Position numbers and translations under genes: made by a program. A DNA stretch of 64,000 nucleotides, from positions 190,401-254,400 of the forward strand of contig QANU01016365.1 in assembly GCA_003254905.1 (NCBI GenBank), in the 5' to 3' direction. This DNA comes from Nissolia schottii (lineage: Eukaryota; Streptophyta; Magnoliopsida; Fabales; Fabaceae). Position 1 is the first letter of the stretch; the number at the start of each line of letters is the position of its first letter. The notes below the pieces were generated by a model. That model searched no databases, was not told where the DNA came from, and saw only the letters and a program-made list of their open reading frames with translations. This document shows positions 43,107 to 54,720 of this stretch, piece by piece.

Positions 43107-46100
43107 CTATCGTTGATCTTCATTTCTTAACAAAACTAGTTCACTTTCTTGCTGTAAGTTCTTGTACTTGAAATTGTTAGGGAGCCATCTGTAAAGTCTC
43201 TCGGGCAAGAATCTGGCAAAAAAAACAAAATTGGTTATTTGTTTAAAGTTAAATCTTCAGAAAAAGCAAGAGAAAATAGGCAAGGATAACAAAGAAGGTA
43301 CAATTGAATTAATGATAAAAGGAAGTTTTCTATGTCCCCATTTTCGTCCTAGTCTCAACCCCAGATGACTCTCTATGTATCGTGACTCATTGATAGTGAT
43401 TTTTCTTGACTGGTGATCATTCCAGCAGCTCCTTTCTAACCACGAGTCACACAGTGATGAATTGGTACTACCCTCCCATCATGAATCATACCAATGGTGA
43501 TTTCTCTATGGCATTGATGATTCATGCTAGTAATTAGTTCTCCATGGCTGTGATACACACCTTTGTTTCAAATTCAGTTTCAAGGTTTTTGAATCAACAT
43601 TTTTTATAGCTGTTTGTGACTTCCAAATGTTGTTCTTGTTAGTGGACTTGCTGTCTTTTATTGCTTGCCAGGAAATTTTCACTGCTAATCATTCCAGTGA
43701 AATTTCCCAAACATTGGAACTAGCTCTCAAGGCAAATGATCATTCCAGCCCCATGTTGCAAGTTATCTTCAGTCTGACGTCTCCAGCATCCTTAAGTTGT
43801 CTTGCCAGCCACATTTTATGAAGCTCACTTTATATTTTCTTACCATTAAGTGTTTATTTGTCCTAATGGTTTATTTGTACTTAGCTTATAGCCTACTACG
43901 AGTTAGCTTGTGCGGAAGAGACAGAATGTACAAAAATATCTCATAATATCCCAGTTGTATCTTAGAATAATATACAGTATCTTTGATGATCTATTAGGAG
44001 TACTTTCCATATTTCTTTACAACAACAACCGAGCCTTATCCCACTATGTGGGGTTGACTACATGGATCAAGCGATGCCATAGTGTCCTATCAAGGGCTGT
44101 TTTCATGTAATTCATTTACTTCTAAATCTCTTATAATAGTTTCTTCTATAGCTTTTTTAGGTCTCCACCTCTAACTAATGAGTTACTCGCCACTTGATAT
44201 ACTCTCCTCACTGGGACTTCTAATGGTCTTCTCCTCACATGTCCAAACCACCTAAGACGGGATTCTACCATCTTTTGTACTATAGGTGCTACCCCGACCT
44301 TTTCCCTAATGCAATCGTTCCTAATCCTATCTTGTCTAGTGTGTCCACAAATCCACCGTAGCATCCTCATTTCCGCAACATTGAGTTTATTCTCCTATTG
44401 GCCTTTTACTCTCCAACACTCAGTCCCGTATAACATTACTACAATGATGCAGTAAAATTTTCCCTTAAGTTTGAGTGACACTTTTCTATCACACAAAACT
44501 CTAGATGCACTCCTCCATTTCATCCACTCAACTTGGATCCTATGATTAACATCACCCTCTATCTCTCAATCATTTTCGATAATGGAGCCAAGGTACTTGA
44601 ACCTTGTGAAGTGTGGTATAGGATCATCTCCAATTTTCAGCTCTACATATGCATTTGTGCGCCTCTTACTAAACCTACATTCCATATATTCAGTTTTACT
44701 TCTACTTATACGAAGACCATGTGTTTCCAACACTTGTCTCCATAGTTCTAACGTTCCATTTAACTCTTCTCTCCACTCTCTCACCAAAACAATGTCATCT
44801 ACGAAAAGCATGCATTGGGGCACTAGGCCTTGAATGAGTTCAGTAAGAGCATCCAAGACAAGGGTGAAAAGATAGGGACTCAGAGTTGACCCTTAATGTA
44901 GACCAATGGTGATGGGGAATTGCTCTATTGTTCCACCTTGCATTCTTATGCTAGTTGTGACTTTGTCATACATATCTTTGATTGCTCATATGTAAGCAAT
45001 CCAAACTCTTTTCTTCTCTAGAACTTCCCATAAAATCTTTCTTGGCATCCTATCGTATGCTTTCTCCAAAACAATGAAAACCATATGGAAATCTCTTTGG
45101 TCCTTCCGATATCTCTCCTTCAATTGTTGCAGTAGGTAGATCGCCTCCATGGTAGACCTCCCAGGCATAAAGCCAAATTGATTTTCTGTGATGTGGTTCT
45201 CCTGTCGCAATCTCTGTTCAATTACTATTTCCCATAATTTCATAGTGTGGCTCATGAACTTAATCCCTCTATAGTTTGCACAATTTTGTATATCTCCCTT
45301 GTTTTTTAAGATGGGATCCAAGACACTCCTCGTCCACCTATCTGGCATTTTCTTAAACCTCATGATCTCATTGAAAAGCTTTGTGAACCACCATGTTCCT
45401 TTTTCTCCAAGGCATTTCCATACTTCAATAGGTATGTTGTCCGGTCCTACTGCCCTACCATTCTCCATTTGCATCTCGTATTCTACGATAAAATGTATAA
45501 TTATGATCTTCTTCCTTGATATTTAATCTATCTGATTGTGGGAGAGACTCCTGCTCATCATTTAACAGCTTCTGAAAGTAGTTCTTCCACCTAATCTTGA
45601 TGTCTTGTTCTATGACCAGGACTTTACCCTCCTCATCCTTAATGCACTTTACTTGGTCCAAGTCTCTTGCTTTTCATTCCCTGCCTTTAGCTAACTTGTA
45701 AATACTCTTCTCCCATGCTTTAGTGCCTAAGGATTGGTATAATCCATCAAAAGCCCTAACTCGTGCTTTCCATATTTCTTTATATTCCACAATTTGTTTG
45801 GATTAGTACTTTATCTTTTATCACATCACAAAACAATATAAGCAACACAAAAGTTAACATCATTTTAAGTCTCTATCTCCTCTTCTCCTCTTCCTGGCCA
45901 AAAACCCACTATACCGTTTAAGTTAAAGCCAGCACGTTGGATTGGCCACAAGAGTGAAGAAGTTAAAATCCAGACTAGGTGATGAGGATATTACAACTAG
46001 AGTGGCCTTGAATCAAAGGGACAAAGAAGAGATGATAGAAATTTACTTGGAATCTTTCAGAAATAGAAAGAATCAGCACTTACTTGTCCAGTCTTTCACA

Positions 46101-49100
46101 AATTGACCGACGAACAGAAGAATTAAGGCCATATGCAATTGAGTTAAAGAGGCCCTGCAATAAGTAGATAAAGTGACAAAGCTTAGCAAGATATCATCAT
46201 ATAACCTTTCATGATGTTGCACTTGATGTCATATGATAATACAAAGGGGTGGCAATTAAGTTAACTGGAAAAGCATAGAAGCATTTACATTAACTGGAAA
46301 AGCATAGAACATTCCAGCAAAATGGAAAGTGATTAAACTGCAGTGAAATCACTATCATGTGATTCCCTTATGTATAATTATAACTTTAAAATATTTTTGA
46401 ATACCACTGGAACAGGGGAAATTTTTACTTATTGACGAACAGGTTCAGTGATCCTACAATTTGAGGTGGGGCTGACCATAAAAAAAGGTGGGGATGGCTA
46501 AAACTGTTCATCAATATGTTAGCACCATGTTTTCCGGATGGCTGAATTGCTCATAACTGGATGCTAGGAGATGGGTGGAAGAGACAAAAAAATTACAACA
46601 ACAATGACAAAGCCTTTTCCCACTAGGTGGGGATGGCTACATAAACAAAATGACATTATTCTCTCCTGTTTGTAAAGCAAGGAGAATTAATCAATGAATG
46701 ACAACTGTGCTCAGTTTTTCCATATAAGTTATAGTGCATTCAGCAAATAGAAAATAAAGCTGAAAATATGGTTACTGGTTGATACCATAAGAGCAGCCGT
46801 TCCAACATCAAGAAATGAGAGCCAGAAGATTTTACGGTTGGGTTCAAAAAAATCATGAATACGGTTAATGGTGCCAAAAGCCCATGATCCTATTAGAATC
46901 AATGGATAGTACCCCCAGCGATTCAGAGCCTGCCACGCAAGACATAAAATATATAAGTATTTCTCGTGGGAATTTAGATGCAAAACTTAATAACACTGTT
47001 TGTTGTTCTGGTAGATAAATTAATTAACAGTTTCATCTTTAGCAATTGATTTAAGCATAAATATAAATCAACTATAAAAATCCCAACCAACAAAACGCAA
47101 AATCAAAGTACAAAGTGTTAATTTTAATTTTATCAACGAAAAAAAGAAATACATTATAATGGAAATATAGTCTATGAAAATTTCCTTCAATTCCATCCAA
47201 AAATAAATAAACTAGCCTAGAGTAAATAAGGAATTTGAACCCTCCAAACCTACAAAAAAAAGAAAAAACAGACAGAATGTAATATATAAATATGAAAGAC
47301 ATAAAAGATGAGAGTAGCTATTTAAACAACTAAATGTGTAGTGTGTTTTAATGGCTACTTCATTTTTTCTCTCCTTTTTTTGGGTGGGTTGAGGGGGGAT
47401 CCAAATCTGTTGTACAGATTTGTTTTGTCAATCTTGGAAACATAAAAAATACCCTCATGTTATCTCTTGCATCTGCGACATAAGCTTGGCCTGACATACC
47501 AACTGCCATCTGAAATTTTTGCCAATAAACAACAGATAAGATCTCAAAAATTCAATTTGCTCTTTGTTTGAAAAAAGAATCAGCAATATTGAATACATAC
47601 ACGGGTTGCATTGTTCAGCATGCGTATTACTTGCAAGTATGTGAAACCATTATACAGAATTGCACCCCATAGTGGCAAGTAAAATGTTACAAAATGAATT
47701 GCCTGCATAGAAGAAAGGAACTTCTTTTTAGAGGACATGGAAAAAGTTGGAAATTAGTAGACTATTCTGATAGAATGGGAGAAACCTGTCAGGCCCCAAA
47801 TAAAAACTAGATTTTCTCTTTCACCCACATTGCAGGTGCCTCTTTGTAGAGAATCAAAAAGCCATATTATAACATATGGAAAAAGAAAGAAATGAAAAAA
47901 ATAAAAATACAGAAATTCTTACAACAACAACAACAATCTTATCCCATTACGTGGGGTCGGCTACATGGATCAAGCGATGCCATAGTACCCTATTAAGGGT
48001 CATGTTTTCATGTAAATCATACTTAGGAATTACAAAAAAGCAATACTTAGCCAGTATTCCAACTACTTGCCTTCCCTGTGAGGCCTGTTTGAGTCCAACA
48101 CCATGCAGCTAAATGTCTATGGTCATTACCAAAGGAGCGCATAACGGTCATAACCAGGGAAGTACCTATCAATGGTAAGGAAAAAAAAAACACTACAGCA
48201 AATGAGCTCTCCGCAATCGAAGTTGCCAATAGGATAGTTAAAATTAAATGAGCTTGAAAGTCCAACTATTTGTATATAACTGAAGCCATTCCAATGCATG
48301 ATGTTGCTCTAAAAGCTCCTTTTCAAATTAAAAGTAATGGAATTGAAAAGTTATGGGAGGTGAAGATTACTGCAAAATTACTCATTTCAACAAGCAAGAA
48401 TATTCAAAGCTGATTCATCCATAGATGCATACCCCAGACATACAAGTGAAACATGGCCTCCAAATCTTCAACATCTGCTTTGTGTTTAACAACAGTACGA
48501 TGCAGGGTAAAAGCAATTGTTGTAGTCCATAGGAAAGATGCCACACAAAAGAAATGTGTGCTGTAGCCCTGAACATAACAAAAGAAACCTTTGGATGGGT
48601 CCCTGTATCAAAACGAGACATCTATCAATCACACGATGGACAACTTCAGTTGACACATACATTTGTAGAAGACTGTGCTTGATCTAACAGGTATACCCTA
48701 CTATGCTGAAGAAACTGCACAGCATATCCTGCAATCAGCAAAAATATCATAAAAGAGCATTATACGCTTATGGCTTGGAAAAAGAAAACAAGGCAAGCCA
48801 ACACATAAATTGAACATTAACGCATAGGAACCGATATTGACATATTGTTAGTAAAATGACAAACCAAGGAAGCACAAGTACAAACTAGAGTGGCAACTAA
48901 ATTAGCTAAGGGAAAAAAGACGAGAAAGATTACAAAAGTCAGATGCTTGACTTGAAAAGTTTACTGACAATCACCCATATTTCATCCAGAAAAGTTAGTA
49001 CTCCAATCGTGATCGAAGTCAATAACAAAATAGCAAGTAACTAAAACAACACACATATAGCATGGAGAAGCTTACTGAAATTAATCACTAGGCCACTAGG

Positions 49101-49949
49101 CATAAATTATATTCCTAACTACAGTAAAGATATTTAGACTTGTTTTTTTGTTGTTGTCCGTTGATTTGATCCAGGAGCCATTACCAAAAGAGGTTGGTGT
49201 AACTTAAGCTAATTCTACCTAGAAATGCAAGTTCAAATTCCTTAAACCTGCATTACAAACTGCGAAAGATCCAAAATAGTTACCACCTATTGTTCCAAAA
49301 CCAAATTGATTGATATTAAGATGCAATATGCAATTAGTTATAAATCAGTTAGAATTAGTAAGCTCCGTTAATGTTAGTTAAATTCTGTTAGTGCATAAAT
49401 AACCACATTAACTCATGCATCAAAACACTTTTCTGCCTTCAATTAAGAAACAACACTCTACAGATTCAATAATAACTACAAGCCAAGAACAAGTAAAATA
49501 CGTATTTAGATTTAAGCACGCATACACTCGCAAACAAACAAAGTGTGAGATCAAATCTAACATCTGGCAAAGGTAGCAAGTAAAACGAATTTCAATTTAA
49601 GAGCCAAAGCTCGTTCAATCATGTCATTTCTTGCGAATTCCGCGAAGACTTAAAAGATAGACTAGCAAATCAATAATTCGAAACAATGTTCAAGAATTCG
49701 AAGCACGATGTTACGAATTTATGGAGAGAACGTAGGGTTTTAGATCTGAGGAAAGAGTGTGCATACGGCGAGTGCGAGGTAGAAGACGAGCTTGAAGGAG
49801 AACTTGCGGAGCTCCTTGAAGAGGAGGTAGCAGAGAACGATGAAGCTGGAGCCAGCGAACGAGAGGCTCGACGCGCCGGCGTTAACCGCCGACAGAATCT
49901 GGCGATCGTGCGCCGTCAGAGCGCCGGCGATTGCGGCGGAGGACGCCAT
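43107..49949 (-). CDS. GCR1: GCR1-type seven-transmembrane (GPCR-like) protein, nine exons
   Basis: Exons on the minus strand: 49949-49767, 48728-48697, 48602-48433, 48165-48071, 47702-47601, 47509-47453, 46929-46786, 46154-46084, 43212-43107. Phases agree throughout and give 319 residues, close to Arabidopsis GCR1 (about 326). Blocks that identify it: GASSLSFAGSSFIVLCY and FKELRKFSFKLVFYLAL (exon 1), FLWTTTIAFTLHRTVVKHK (exon 3), SFGNDHRHLAAWCWTQTGL (exon 4), FYLPLWGAILYNGFTYLQV-like span (exon 5), NRWGYYPLILIGSWAFGTIN (exon 7), ERLYRWLPNNFKYKN tail (exon 9). GCR1 is a plasma-membrane protein studied for links to the heterotrimeric G-protein GPA1 and to seed, hormone and stress responses; its receptor role is debated. 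All introns are GT-AG except intron 4, which has a GC donor (AAG|GCAAGT). Intron 8 (2871 bp) holds a LINE. No break in the coding sequence was found. Confidence 0.95.
44020..45765 (-). mobile_element. 5'-truncated RTE-type LINE in GCR1 intron 8
   Basis: Flanked by identical 17-bp duplications CTTTCCATATTTCTTTA (44003-44019 and 45766-45782). The 3' end on the minus strand closes with a GTTGTTGTTGT tail, as in plant RTE elements. The body encodes reverse transcriptase pieces in several frames; the endonuclease region is missing. Same orientation as the host gene. Confidence 0.93.
44146..45661 (-). pseudogene. LINE reverse transcriptase, broken into several frames
   Basis: Successive pieces read PDNIPIEVWKCLGE, NYRGIKFMSHTMKLWE, NQFGFMPGRSTMEAIYLL, EKAYDRMPR, SPYLFTLVLDALT, then the active-site region FVDDIVLV (family usually Y/F-A-D-D), LKIGDDPIPHFTRFKYLGS, and a C-terminal RMLRWICGHTRQDRIRN. 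Order and content match the reverse transcriptase and tail of plant RTE-clade LINEs. Frameshifts and stops (for example near 44880 and 44983) make it non-functional. Confidence 0.9.
46592..46650 (-). mobile_element. RTE LINE 3'-end fragment (GCR1 intron 7)
   Basis: ACAACAACAATGACAAAGCC...CCCACTAGGTGGGGATGGCTACAT resembles the 3' end of the LINE at 44020. Confidence 0.75.
47922..48025 (-). mobile_element. RTE LINE 3'-end fragment (GCR1 intron 4)
   Basis: ACAACAACAACAATC then CCATTACGTGGGGTCGGCTACATGGATCAAGCGATGCCATAG matches 44020-44110 closely. Only about 100 bp are present, consistent with severe 5' truncation. Target duplications not clear. Confidence 0.8.
49155..49255 (+). mobile_element. 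Possible SINE remnant (GCR1 intron 1)
   Basis: GGTTGGTGTAACTTAAGC and AAGTTCAAATTCC resemble pol III A and B boxes of a tRNA-derived SINE. Ends not resolved. Confidence 0.35.
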
Positions 49950-49999
49950 TTAGATGAACTCGCCGGTGGTCGCCGATCGCCGAGTTGGTTCTGAATTTC

Positions 50000-51637
50000 G
50001 GACTCACCACCGAGGAAGAAGGAAACGACAAAACGGTTTTTGAATTTTCATGTGGAATAAAAGAATAATAAAAGGGAATAATAATAAAGGTTCTGATTGT
50101 GATTAATTACCGGAGAATTTCTCTTATGCTCCGGGGAGTAGAAAGAATTATGCACCACTTAAAGTTTACATTATTAATCAAGTGGTGTATGATTCTCTTT
50201 TTACTCAATATAATATAAAAGAATTTCTCTTCGATTATAGTCACGGCTTGCTGAATTGCTTCATAGAGAATTCACGTCTCATATCTCTGTATGAGAGTGT
50301 TATTATTTGAGGCTCACTATTTAATTTTACTCTCTCGGCTATCACAATAAGTATTACTGTTTGAGGAGCATACTAACATATAGTTTATGACCATTCAGAG
50401 ACTTTTTTACTAAAAAAAAATAAATATTATGATTACATTTTTATCCTTTAATTTTTTTTTCTTTTGTTTTTTTCTCAAGATTCTTTCTCTCTCATGCTTC
50501 CACTTGAAGCGCCTCTATGCAACTCTCGCCCCTCTCAATGGCGACCAGCACTGCCCTCTACCCTTGTCTGCTGCTCATGCCATTATTTTCTCTAAAATGA
50601 GTCCTCAACATTAAGTCTTGCTGCAGATCTGAGTTCAATGTATGAGAAGTTAGTTTCAGATTTGGTTCTACATCCAAGTTCACGTTCGTATTCTCCCGCG
50701 GATCTGGCTTTGTGGTCTTCGATTTCGGTCGCGGCGATCGCGTTTGCAACGCTTGCGTGTCGTGCTTTTGTTGCTGCTCTGATGTCTTCGTGTTCCGATA
50801 AGCTTAGATTTTGAGTTTTTCCTATAACCCACCCTTATTCCCATTTCTCTATTTCTAATTTGTTTCACGGTTTCTCTTAAAATAATAATAATAATAATAA
50901 TAATAATAATTTGCTCCCTTCGCTAGAAAATTGAATATTTTTGGTGAAACGAGGATCAATGACCAACTTGTTTCCAACCAGCACGATTGTTGTTGTTTTA
51001 TTGAAAGGATGATGATGGTGGAGACTTTTATGGCATACTACTACCATGGGTGAAGATGTTAAATGGTGGTGGGGTGGTGGTCGCTGGCGCCGGTGCTAGA
51101 GGACGCTGCCAGAGAAATGACGTAAAAGATTAAAAAAGATTATAAATATTGTTAGGGGCATATTTGGCAAGTCAAATAAAAATATTATAAAATATAAATA
51201 TGATTTATTATATAATTATNCTTAGTTGAGAGTAGTAACATTTTTTATTATAGTAACTCTTTAAAAAAACATTATTTATTATAGTATATTTTTATGGGTG
51301 GAGTTATTGACACTCCATTTTACCAATAAACATGGCACACTAATAACTTTTAATTTTATTTTTCTAAATTGCCATTATTGTCTGGTATCTTCTATTTAAT
51401 TTATTACTACATTTTGTCTATTCACACTCTCAATTATTCTCTACTTTTTATTTTCTAAAATTATTTCCCTTTTTATTTTCCAAAAATTATTCCCTCTACT
51501 CCATATTTTTATTCTTCTTTGTACTCTCACCATTTTTTTATGAAATAGATGCACATATTTTTATCTATCACAAGCACTCATTTATCTATTGAAATTGTCA
51601 TGTGTTATTTTTATAAATGTGTGGCATTTTTATCAAT
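50000..51637. other. GCR1 upstream region and intergenic DNA
   Basis: GCR1 promoter side, then a GC-richer patch at 50490-50800 (CGGATCTGGC, CGGTCGCGGCGATCGCG) with no recognised product, an AAT microsatellite (50879-50910) and one N at 51220. Confidence 0.45.
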
Positions 51638-53737
51638 TCTATGACTCATATGGACTAAAAATTTACTCAAATAAAACATGAAAAATTACAAATTTCTATA
51701 ATGAACCAATTGCAAAGTTATTCCTAAATAAACCAATTTCATTATAAGGGGAATTGATTTAAATCAACTCCCTTGTAATCCCGAATTTTTTTAAATTTAA
51801 AGTAGATTTAAATTGAATTTTATTTTTTAAAATTATTTTTTAAATTAAAGTCGATTTGAATCGACTCTTCAATTGTAAATAAAAAATAATAATAAATCAT
51901 ATACACATATGTAAAGTACGTGTGTGTATAATGTGTATAAAGTATATAAAGTATCGTGAGTAGATATTTTAGTGTATTAAAATGGTGAAGAAAAAAATAC
52001 ATAAGACGGAATTATTATTTTTTCACTCACTTTTTCCTCTACTCACACAAAAAAAATTTAACTTTGGTACACACTACAAATGAATATGCACATCTATTTA
52101 TATATCTGATTTTGGAGATAGTACTAACTCTTCACCAAAGATAAATGGGTACAAAAATTATCTATGAGTTGACTCTATAAAGTGTAAGATAAAAATAAGA
52201 GTCAACTCATAGATATAAATATAATTATTTCATTATCCACTTATTATGTGATGTTTAGAATAGGGGTGTAGATCGACCGAGTTTGCCTTTACCTGAACCC
52301 GACCCTATATTTGGACCGGGTTAATGTTGAAGACCCAAACTTGATCCTAGACTTGAATAGACCCAATTATTTTTGTCAAAGTTAAAATCTGGATTTGGAC
52401 CGGACCTAAAAGGAGCCAATGCTATCTCAAACCAAAAAAATAAAAATGACATCCATTAAAAAATGAAGTTGAAAAAATTACCAATCAACTATTTCATTTC
52501 TCATTTTGCTTCCTATTTGAATAAGCATCATAGTTCCTAACTAAACACCAGTTAATTTCAAATGCAACAACAAAATGACATAAAATTTCTAATCTTAGCA
52601 TTCTCACTCAAACTTCCATAGTTTTAGTGCATAACACAAACAATAAAAAAAAATGGGTGCACTCATTAAAATGCATAAACTAAGAAAATTGTAGCAATAC
52701 ATACTTTATGTGCTAAGTTTCTACCCACCAAAATAGACATATAGAAAATATATGAAGTTAGTCAATAATTTAGGGGTGTACATAGGTCGGGTTGAGCTGA
52801 GTTTGCCTTTACCCGAACCCGATCCTATATTTGGATCAGACCAATTTTAAAGACCCAAACACGACCCTAGACCCAAATAGACTCAATCATCTTTGGACCG
52901 AATGCTTCAGGCTGATCCGGGTTAGCGGGCCGGACCGGGTTTTGTACACCGCTAGTTTAGAAGATTTCTAAAATAATAAGAAAAATACTCAACTCATTTT
53001 ATTTATGTGTCATCACACAATTAATGTCATTTAATTGTGAAGTCAATTTATATTTTCATTTTAATTGTGTGATGACACATAAATAAAATGAGTTGATTAT
53101 TTATTTATTATTTTAGAAATCTTCTAAATAACATCAGACAATTAGATGACAGTGCAATAAGTGAATAATGAAATAATTATATTTGTACCTATAAGTTGGC
53201 TCTTATTTTTATCTTACACTTTATAGAGCCAACTCATAAATAATTTTTGTACACATTTATCTATGGTGAGGAGTTAGTACTATATGTCCAAAATCAAATT
53301 TATAAATAGAGGTGCATACTCATTTGTATTGTGTGTCAACGTTAAAGTTTTTTGTGTGGGTTAGAGGAAAAAAAAATAGTGAGAAACAAAAAAGTAATTT
53401 TGTCTTGTGTTTTTTTTTTCTCACCATTATAATACATTAAAATATCTACTCACCATACTTTATATACATTATTATATATACACACACACTTACATTACTT
53501 TTTTTTTTACAATTGAGGAGTCGATTCAATTCAACTTTAATTTTAAAAAAAATTAAAAGCCAATTTAAATCTATTTCAAATTAAAAAAAATAAAAATAAA
53601 AAAATCTGGAATTACAAGGGAGTTGATTTAAATAATGAAATTGGTTTATTTTAAAAACAACTTTGCAATTGGTTCATCGTAAGAATTTGCAATTTTTATA
53701 TTTTATTTGGGTAAATTTTCCCATATGGACCATGAAT
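51638..53737. mobile_element. Long foldback element with arms of about 650 bp, split by a hAT
   Basis: Left arm 51638-52260 plus 52963-53024 and right arm 53061-53737 are reverse complements with moderate divergence; the centre is at about 53042. Landmarks: TACAAAAATTATCTATGAGTTGACTC (about 52150) against GAGCCAACTCATAAATAATTTTTGTA (about 53226), and CATCACACAATTAA (53011) against TTAATTGTGTGATG (53061). Outer ends share CATATGG. Long arms suggest a MULE-type or foldback element. No transposase. Confidence 0.85.
52261..52954. mobile_element. Non-autonomous hAT-like element nested in the foldback
   Basis: Ends TAGGGGTGTAGATCG and, from the other side, TAGCGGTGTACAAAACC; target duplication GTTTAGAA at 52253-52260 and 52955-52962 is perfect. 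About 130 bp of the left end are repeated directly at 52773. Removing the element restores the continuous left arm of the foldback. Confidence 0.9.
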
Positions 53738-54375
53738 TTTTTAAAGTTGAGTGTCATGCAACAATATTATTTTTTTCGTTCTTTTTAAGTTAAATATATG
53801 CAATTAAAGTTGTATCAAAATATTGTCACAAATAACTGAATAAGTGATCCAAATGATGTCATGTAATTATTAAATTTTAAGTATGAGTGATATTTTTTTA
53901 TACCTTGCTACTGAGATTTAAACTTATGACGTAATGCATGCTATTTAGTGGCTTTGACTCATTTTATTATACTTTTAGAAAAAAATATGTATTTATATTA
54001 ATTTATTTTAACAAATTGATTGAATTATTAATATGCACTAAACATTTAAATTTTAATTACAATATTCACAATAAAAATATTAAATTTATAGAGATCACGA
54101 AACAAAAAACTGTTAAAATTTTTAATATCATAACTTTTTTTTTTAAAAATCTATGTATATTGTCTAATATTAGTATGGAGAGGAATTTGTTTTTAAGGAA
54201 GAAATCATTAAGAATGTGAATAGATAAATGGTAATCATAAACAAAATAAAAGGGAGTTTGTGGTGAGGATAGTTTAGGAAATTGGAGTTAAAAGCTAATA
54301 GCAGTGGAGTGTAGATAGACAAAATGGAGTGTTAATAGCCCCACCCTATTTTTATAAGTTTAATGTTTATGAAAA
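53738..54375. other. AT-rich intergenic DNA
   Basis: No gene. The 53938-54219 frame is Phe/Ile/Asn/Lys-rich and is an effect of base composition. Confidence 0.5.
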
Positions 54376-54720
54376 AAATTAGAAAATACTCCAGTTGGTC
54401 CATGAACTTTACACTGATGCCCTCATTAGTCCATTAAGGAAAAAAAAAGTGCATTGCGATCCCTAAGCATTTCACATGTTGTCCTTGTTAATCTATCTGT
54501 CCATTAACACCATGATAGAGGATGATGTGGTTGTTAACTCCATCATTTTCTCTCTCCTCTATCCTAATCAGCAAGGGAGAAAGCATAAATTAATCCTTGA
54601 ACATTGCATTGGTGCCCAAATTAGTCCCTTGACAAAAACGAAACCTATGCAATCCTGAACAATTCAAATGTTGCCCCCATTAGTCTTTCTATCCATTACC
54701 ATTGTGACTATCATGACCCA
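54376..54720. repeat. Direct repeat, two diverged copies of about 180 bp
   Basis: Copy one (GTTGGTCCATGAACTTTACACTGATGCCC...CCATTAACACCATGAT, about 54395-54515) and copy two (AATCCTTGAACATTGCATTGGTGCCC...CCATTACCATTGTGAC, about 54591-54708) share order and spacing. Confidence 0.6.

Noticed and set aside
49686-49994. 102-residue + strand frame
   Set aside because: Antisense to GCR1 exon 1, whose minus-strand protein is clearly conserved.
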